64,000 nt of DNA, from assembly GCA_013388745.1 (NCBI GenBank), contig JACAER010000056.1, positions 1 through 64,000 on the forward strand. Reading direction: 5' to 3'. The DNA comes from Chloroflexota bacterium (GTDB lineage: Bacteria > Chloroflexota > Anaerolineae > Aggregatilineales > Phototrophicaceae). The number at the start of each line of letters is the position of its first letter. Position 1 is the stretch's first letter. The notes below the pieces were generated by a model. That model did not search any database, was not told where the DNA came from, and saw nothing but the letters and a program-made list of their open reading frames with translations. The position numbers and the translations under genes were made by a program. Below are positions 59,652-64,000 of the stretch, piece after piece.

Positions 59652-60130
59652 GACAACTCACAGCATCACAATTCACAGGCAGAGCAACTCCGAGGGAATG
59701 CCGGGCAGCCTGAATTTGGTCAATGATGCCAGCCGAGAGGTTCATTTTTTCCCTGTTCCGGCCAGTGGGCAAAACGTTCTGAGATGAGATGTAAAAACTT
59801 ATAGTGCTGGCGGATCCTAATCCTGATGGATTGGAGCGGGTTGCTGAGGATCACGGTTTTTTGAACACTGCTCAGGCTCCGACATATACTATTTTCCCCA
59901 ATTAAGCCGTTCCATTCATTGACAATGAGACTCTCAACCAAACCGGTAAATCAGAACCCACCACGTCCAGCGAAATGATGCTGGTATAGATGTGCTGATC
60001 CCGTGGGACGGGGCACATCCTGAAGCGCTTACAGCTCGTGGATCACTCGCGACATAAGCATCGCGTTGGTGGCAAGTTCGATGCTAGGGCAATTGCATAT
60101 GGCGGGTTGGAAGAGTAAAATTGCTGACCA
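59652..60130. other. gene-free A+T-richer stretch
   Basis: No coding signature on either strand. Short frames are interrupted by frequent stops. The DNA is A+T-richer than the flanking genes and precedes the transposase remnant, so it is probably degraded sequence between island modules. Confidence 0.55.
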
Positions 60131-60240
60131 AAAGCGAGGTGAGCGATGTCTACTCCCCCCATGTCGAGTATTGGGTCTTAGACATTGCCTTTGGCGAGGA
60201 CGAGAGCCGGGTGCGCAATTGCCCTAGTATGACACCATCC
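60131..60240 (+). mobile_element. transposase remnant (ISAs1-like C-terminal motif)
   Basis: The plus strand reads KSEVSDVYSPHVEYWVLDIA then FGEDESRVRN. The [H/Y]WVLD-x-x-F-x-E-D-x-S-R-[I/V]-R string is the hallmark of the third catalytic motif region of ISAs1-type DDE transposases (family memory). Only about 35 codons survive, there is no start, and no terminal inverted repeats are visible. It marks past transposition in the island. Confidence 0.6.
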
Positions 60241-60244
60241 CATA

Positions 60245-60501
60245 ATGCAGTTCAAGAATTCGTCATACTACACCGCTGAACAGGATCGTCTCACTAACGA
60301 GATGCTGTCGCGTTTATTGCTGATGGGGCAGGACGATATTGATCGTGGGCTGGTCATCAACTTGCCATTGGAGGTAATCTACACGATGACGTTCACCGTC
60401 GTCTTGCATCTAGCAAAATCACACATCGCCGCCGATACCAGCCTGACGCAGAGGTGCTGGATATGATCGCCGGAAGGGTTAGTCGAAGCGTGTTAGCATA
60501 G
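60245..60501 (+). pseudogene. TetR-type regulator remnant (C-terminal domain)
   Basis: From 60245 the frame reads AEQDRLTNEMLSRLLLMGQD, LPLEVIYTMTFTVVLHLAKS, resembling the ligand-binding helices of TetR regulators (P-x-E-V-x-x-x-M-T-F). The frame stops at 60464-60466, but a one-base shift near 60455 continues EVLDMIAGRVSRSVLA to a stop at 60499-60501. The N-terminal DNA-binding helix-turn-helix is missing. An operator-like palindrome follows 19 bases later. Confidence 0.5.
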
Positions 60502-60519
60502 CTCATGTTTTTTGCGTCT

Positions 60520-60543
60520 TATAGAGTGAGCGCTCACTCTATA
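60520..60543 (+). promoter_or_regulatory. 24-bp perfect palindrome, TetR-operator-like
   Basis: The core GAGTGAGCGCTCACTC is flanked by TATA on both sides (first half TATAGAGTGAGC, mirrored to 60543). GAGTGAGCGCTCACTC-type boxes are known as operators of TetR-family repressors. It lies 48 bases upstream of the secreted propeller gene and just after the TetR remnant. Confidence 0.75.
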
Positions 60544-60590
60544 CTGCCCATGATGTGTGACAACAATTTAAGCCGTAGAGGAGAAGACCG

Positions 60591-62081
60591 ATGCAGGCAA
60601 CAACACGCAGCAACATCCGTTTTGCGAAGCCATTAGGCTGCATCGTATGTGTGATCCTCATGATGTTGGCTGTCGCAGTCACACCCGCTGTGGCACAGGA
60701 CGATGGCGAAATCATCGCCGACATCGCCGCTTTCATGCTCGACTGGCAGGTGTGGCTGTGGCGCATGGGCGAGACGGCGCCTGTGCAGCTAACCGATTTC
60801 GCCGATGAGTGGCGCGTAGGCAGCATTACTGTATCACCGGACGGATACTGGATTACCTTTCTGGCGCATACGCCGCTGGCAGAGCCGCGCCAGTATCCTG
60901 GCTACGAGCGCGATACACTCTGGCTGTACGACGTGGCGGCGGGCGACTTGCTGCGCATTGACGGTCTGCCTGAGCCGCAGGACAGCGCAGAAGCAGGGCG
61001 CTACATGCTCGGCGCGCCGCAGTTTGCCCCGGACGGGGGCAGCCTGATGTGGCTGGAAGTGGATTGGGAGGCACAGTCTCAGCTCATCTTTTACGATCTT
61101 GTACAGCGCACACGGCGCAGCATCCCCAGTGTCGCGTCGTGGGGCTATCAGGACGGCGGCGATGTCGCCCTGCCCTACTTGCTCTGGGGCGGCGGCGGGC
61201 TGCTGAACACGGTCGGCACATTCCGCGAAGGCAGCGAACATCTGTTTGTCGAAGTGATTGATCCGATCACTGCCAGCAAGCAGGTCTTTGATCTGTGGCA
61301 AGAAGCAATGGGCCATGATCAGTACCCGCGTGACATTACGTGGGCATATGCCTCTGCCGAAGCAGCCACAGCGCAGGTCATTGCCTTCCGACAGGGCGAT
61401 GCGTGGTACGCGCTTGATCCGGTCGAGAGCATCATCACGCGCTACGCCGGCGCGCCCACCACCACGCAGGCAGGCTTCACCGTACTCAAGCGCACGGAAA
61501 CACGCGAGGATACCACGACCTACACGGTGAGGAGCCTGGCAACGGCATCCGGCGAACCCGTCGTACTGCCGGAATGGAGCACGGGGTATACGGTCTCCAC
61601 GGGCGGAAGCGGTGTATTGTTTGTCGGACCAGAAGCCATCGGTGTGTTAGAAGCGGACGGCATACGGCTGTTTGAGCTGCCGCCAGACCCTGATCCAGAG
61701 GACGCCGACCGGCGCTTTGGCAGTCCTGCCGGGGCAGATGAGCAGGTGCGCTTTGTGGATGTTGAAGCGCTTGAAACCAGCAGCATCCCCTTTGAAACGG
61801 TCACGGCGTGTTTCCTGCCGCCGCGCCTAGAAATCGGGCAGAGCGCGGTGGTCGTCCCCGGCGCGGGCGCGAACGTGCTGCGCGAAGAAGCCGGGCTTGA
61901 TGGGGCGGAAATCGGAAGCATTCCCGAAGGCGCGCAGGTGATCGTTCTCGACGGCTCGGTCTGCCGCGATGGCTACCGCTGGTGGCAGGTGGATTACGAC
62001 GGGCAAATCGGCTGGACGGCAGAAGGCGACCCACAAACGGGCGACTACTGGCTGGAAGCCGTGCAAGAGGACGGGGACTAA
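60591..62081 (+). CDS. secreted TolB-like propeller protein with C-terminal SH3 domain
   Basis: A 496-residue protein with a signal peptide (GCIVCVILMMLAVAVTPAVA). Residues about 40-390 have propeller-like repeats (ITVSPDGYWITFLAH, APQFAPDGGSLMWLEVDW, DTLWLYDVAAGDLLRIDGL) as in TolB/DPP-type beta-propellers. Residues about 425-490 form an SH3b domain (AGANVLREEAGLDGAEIGSI, RWWQVDYDGQIGWTAEGDP). The composition is G+C-rich like the core genome, unlike its neighbours. GAGGAGAAG precedes the ATG. The upstream palindrome suggests TetR-type control. Confidence 0.75.
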   Translation: MQATTRSNIRFAKPLGCIVCVILMMLAVAVTPAVAQDDGEIIADIAAFMLDWQVWLWRMGETAPVQLTDFADEWRVGSITVSPDGYWITFLAHTPLAEPRQYPGYERDTLWLYDVAAGDLLRIDGLPEPQDSAEAGRYMLGAPQFAPDGGSLMWLEVDWEAQSQLIFYDLVQRTRRSIPSVASWGYQDGGDVALPYLLWGGGGLLNTVGTFREGSEHLFVEVIDPITASKQVFDLWQEAMGHDQYPRDITWAYASAEAATAQVIAFRQGDAWYALDPVESIITRYAGAPTTTQAGFTVLKRTETREDTTTYTVRSLATASGEPVVLPEWSTGYTVSTGGSGVLFVGPEAIGVLEADGIRLFELPPDPDPEDADRRFGSPAGADEQVRFVDVEALETSSIPFETVTACFLPPRLEIGQSAVVVPGAGANVLREEAGLDGAEIGSIPEGAQVIVLDGSVCRDGYRWWQVDYDGQIGWTAEGDPQTGDYWLEAVQEDGD

Positions 62082-62182
62082 AAATCCCCTTCGTCAATGC
62101 CGGATCAAGGCGTTGCCGGAGCACGAGAACAGCTACGCCAGCGCCCAACCGACCTGTTTCAACCGTTCATTGGTCTGCTGCA

Positions 62183-62800
62183 TCAGGCTGTCGGCGATGA
62201 TGCGCCCGGCGATAGAAAGCTGGTGAAGCCATGACAACAGAACTGAAAGCAAAACGCCGCCATCTGCTCTGGAGAATAGGGCATTCCTTCGCGCAGCCAC
62301 CACGTGACAATACTCACAACAGAACTTGCCGAAGCTCGCACAAGTAAGGTTGACGATACAAAACCAGAGATTTCGGCAGGTAGGTTAATCTGGCGGCTGG
62401 CATAGTCTGTCATATAGTCGATAATGCGATTGCTCACATAGCCTGTCCCGCGCTCACCGAGCAGCACTTTATACAGCGCGGCATATTGTGCGATGTGGTC
62501 AAAGAGTAATTGATACCCTTTCGCGCTTTCCAGCAAATTTATCGGGCTGGGCGATGTCTCAAACGCGGTAGTGAGTTCGCTCAACCTGCTTTCAATCGCA
62601 TCGCCAAGCAGCTCCGATTTCGTCTTGTAGTGCAGGTAGAATGTGACACGGTTGACCTCTGCCCGGTCGGCGATGTCTTGGATCGTGATGGCTTCCAGAT
62701 CATGACCTGCTCGGTCAGCTTCGATAATCAGGTCAAGTATTGCATCCCAGAGGAGTTTGCGAGTTCGCTTCACACGCGGATCAAGTTTAGTGGCAGACAT
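62183..62800 (-). CDS. TetR/AcrR-family transcriptional regulator
   Basis: A 205-residue regulator. The N-terminal helix-turn-helix domain reads RVKRTRKLLWDAILDLIIEA, ITIQDIADRAEVNRVTFYLH and YKTKSELLGDAI, the typical TetR fold; the C-terminal domain is helical and variable. I chose the ATG at 62800 (MSATKLDPRV) because it gives the usual short lead into the HTH; an upstream ATG is less likely. It is transcribed divergently from arsM across 135 bases and probably controls that gene and itself. The ligand is unknown. Confidence 0.88.
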   Translation of the reverse strand: MSATKLDPRVKRTRKLLWDAILDLIIEADRAGHDLEAITIQDIADRAEVNRVTFYLHYKTKSELLGDAIESRLSELTTAFETSPSPINLLESAKGYQLLFDHIAQYAALYKVLLGERGTGYVSNRIIDYMTDYASRQINLPAEISGFVSSTLLVRASASSVVSIVTWWLREGMPYSPEQMAAFCFQFCCHGFTSFLSPGASSPTA

Positions 62801-62840
62801 AAACCCTCTGATTAATTGACCTATGTTGTATAAGCGACAG

Positions 62841-62886
62841 AGCATCAAGGATGCTGATTGACAACTGCCTCCTGATTGATTACTTT
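62841..62886 (+). promoter_or_regulatory. arsM promoter with adjacent inverted repeat
   Basis: TTGACA (62858-62863, perfect -35), 17 bases, TACTTT (62881-62886). The inverted repeat AGCATC-AAG-GATGCT (62841-62855) abuts the -35 and lies between the divergent tetR and arsM genes, a fitting operator position. TATGTTG (62823-62829) and CAACATA (62889-62895) form a second, wider inverted pair around it. Confidence 0.6.
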
Positions 62887-62935
62887 ATCAACATATCGTA
62901 AGTTGCACAACATCATGTCGTTAAAGGGGAGTGTC

Positions 62936-63745
62936 ATGAAGATCACACAGGAAGAGATCGCGGCGGAATACGCCAACGCAGTCAACGGTGTGCAAGCAGG
63001 GGTCGTCGGACAAACCGGCAGTGCAAAGTTTGCTGGCTACTCAGCAGCAGAGGTTGAGCTGGTCCCGGAAGGCGTTGCACAAACTTCGTTTGGATGTGGG
63101 AATCCGGTTGCGTTCTCTGAGGTGCTGCCGGGTCAAACCGTATTGGACTTGGGCTGTGGGGCAGGTATGGACTTGATCCTTGCCGCCAGAAAGGTCGGCG
63201 CGACAGGTAAAGTTATTGGCGTAGATATGACCCCCGAAATGCTGACCCTTGCCCGTCAGAACATCGCTAGATCTGGTTTAACCAATGTCGAGGTGAGGCA
63301 GGGTAAGATCGAAGCACTGCCGATTGAGTCGGGATCGGTGGATTGGGTGATCTCCAACTGCGTTATTAATCTGTCGCCAGATAAGCAGACCGTTTTCAAC
63401 GAAATCGCCCGCGTGTTGAAAACCGGTGGCCAGATGCTCGTCTCCGATATTGTTGCAGACAATTTACCCTTGTGGGTGCGCCGGAGCGGGTTATTGACGG
63501 TCGCGTGTGCCGGTGGCGCAATCTCTGAGCAAGCCTATCTATCAGGGTTGTCGCAAGCGGGCTTTACACACCATGAGGTGATCGCACGAGAATACTATGA
63601 TGCGGAACAGATGGCATCTGTCGCGCTGGGGGTATTGCCCGCTTTCATGGCGAACCGAAAGTTAACCAAGCAGTTGTTCGCCCGCTTGGCAAAGCCGATC
63701 ACAACCAAGCTTTGGAGTGCGCGCATCTATGCGCGTAAATCCTGA
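62936..63745 (+). CDS. arsM: ArsM-like arsenite S-adenosylmethionine methyltransferase
   Basis: A 269-residue class I methyltransferase. Motif I is VLDLGCGAGMDLILAARKVG, then KVIGVDMTPEMLTLARQNIA. The ArsM cysteine positions are filled: TSFGCGNPVAFSE, DWVISNCVINLSPDKQTVFN and VACAGGAISEQAYLSGLSQA. These match the conserved As(III)-binding cysteines of ArsM. It would methylate arsenite to methylated, partly volatile arsenicals. AGGGGAG precedes the ATG at 62936; upstream in-frame ATGs overlap the promoter region. The C-terminal part (to residue 269) lacks an extra domain. Confidence 0.88.
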   Translation: MKITQEEIAAEYANAVNGVQAGVVGQTGSAKFAGYSAAEVELVPEGVAQTSFGCGNPVAFSEVLPGQTVLDLGCGAGMDLILAARKVGATGKVIGVDMTPEMLTLARQNIARSGLTNVEVRQGKIEALPIESGSVDWVISNCVINLSPDKQTVFNEIARVLKTGGQMLVSDIVADNLPLWVRRSGLLTVACAGGAISEQAYLSGLSQAGFTHHEVIAREYYDAEQMASVALGVLPAFMANRKLTKQLFARLAKPITTKLWSARIYARKS

Positions 63746-63784
63746 TGGGGTAATAACATTTGCGCCACCTGCTGATACTCCGTT

Positions 63785-63910
63785 TTACTCCGTTTTACGG
63801 GGAAGAACGCTGTAGCCAGTGAGGATACGCTGTCCGTCGCCTTCGGGCGTGGGCAGCGTCAGCGTGATGATGGGCGGCGGTGGTGCGGCTTTCTTGTTGA
63901 CTTTAATTAG
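63785..63910 (-). pseudogene. possible gene tail remnant
   Basis: On the minus strand a frame reads KKAAPPPPIITLTLPTPEGD then GQRILTGYSVLPRKTE and a stop at 63785-63787. The repetitive, protein-like character suggests the C-terminus of a gene whose upstream part lacks a start and soon meets a stop. A CTCCGTTTTA repeat occurs twice at 63778-63797. No family recognised. The remaining bases to 64000 hold nothing I can support. Confidence 0.25.
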
Positions 63911-64000
63911 AGTATTTGTGCTATACTTCTGCTGTCGTCTGTGAAGGCGTAGACACCACTGCGCTTGGCGGGATGAAGATCCATCGCCTCACACGTAAGC

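Noticed and set aside
59720-59941. 73-codon minus-strand frame in the gap after the VKOR gene
   Set aside because: No ribosome binding site, no domain pattern and irregular composition; it looks like chance.
60131-60543. Complete insertion sequence
   Set aside because: Only about 35 transposase codons remain and no terminal inverted repeats or target duplication could be found.

Overview
The window looks like chromosomal DNA of an aerobic or facultatively respiring Chloroflexota bacterium, probably an Anaerolineae-like lineage. This placement is an inference. It rests on the mixture of secreted WD40/SH3 proteins, an FHA-receiver-FHA protein, a GT39-like membrane glycosyltransferase, a caa3-type oxidase cluster with A2-type subunit I, a thioredoxin-VKOR fusion, and G+C-rich DNA. 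No rRNA or single-copy phylogenetic marker was compared.

From 1 to about 44.3 kb the window is compact, G+C-rich housekeeping DNA. It holds a tRNA-Val, a serine-pathway pair (class V aminotransferase plus SerA), small membrane proteins, a Lon-N protein, a DnaJ-domain protein, asnS, and a MacB/LolD-type ABC exporter whose ATPase and permease genes are separated by a HEAT-repeat gene. Then come holA, hisI, bcp, an AP-endonuclease-like TIM barrel, the FHA-receiver-FHA gene, a glycosyltransferase, aspS, a WD40 protein, an EamA transporter and an enoyl-CoA hydratase. A six-gene terminal oxidase operon (29.8-35.2 kb) carries an extra subunit III-like gene and an unrecognised His-rich membrane protein. 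After it come an SDR, GNAT, MFS transporter, lipoprotein, luciferase-like oxidoreductase, cNMP/DUF1003 protein, Trm112-like protein and a STAND-type ATPase with TPRs.

From about 44.8 kb to 63.7 kb the DNA changes character: by eye it has lower G+C and fewer GCGC runs, and carries accessory functions. A PhnD-like lipoprotein, a NarX-type histidine kinase and a NarL-type regulator (overlapping or nearly so) precede a Tat-exported 4Fe-4S protein, an NrfD-like membrane subunit and a 1096-residue Tat-exported molybdopterin oxidoreductase. The order matches ttrSR-ttrBCA (tetrathionate reductase), with the TtrS sensor domain split off as a lipoprotein, as also seen for AioX/ArxX-type arsenite sensors. 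Downstream are molybdenum-cofactor genes (an FmdE-like protein, a MobA with a large internal deletion, moaA) and an arsenic-type module: ArsR with the CVC metalloid motif, a CxxC mini-thioredoxin, an ArsP/UPF0718 permease, a TauE/SafE permease, and at the end an ArsM-like arsenite methyltransferase divergent from a TetR regulator. I read this as a respiratory oxyanion (tetrathionate, arsenate or arsenite) island with attached arsenic detoxification. The substrate cannot be decided from sequence alone.

Four accessory genes of the island are damaged: mobA by an in-frame deletion, tauE by a C9-tract frameshift, the permease by an in-frame amber codon, and thioredoxin-VKOR by a one-base shift at a T5 run. 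The regulatory and catalytic genes are intact. A transposase remnant, a TetR remnant and an orphan 24-bp TetR-like palindrome lie at 60.1-60.5 kb. Several terminators and a few plausible promoters and operators are listed. No CRISPR array, rRNA, complete insertion sequence or phage was seen.
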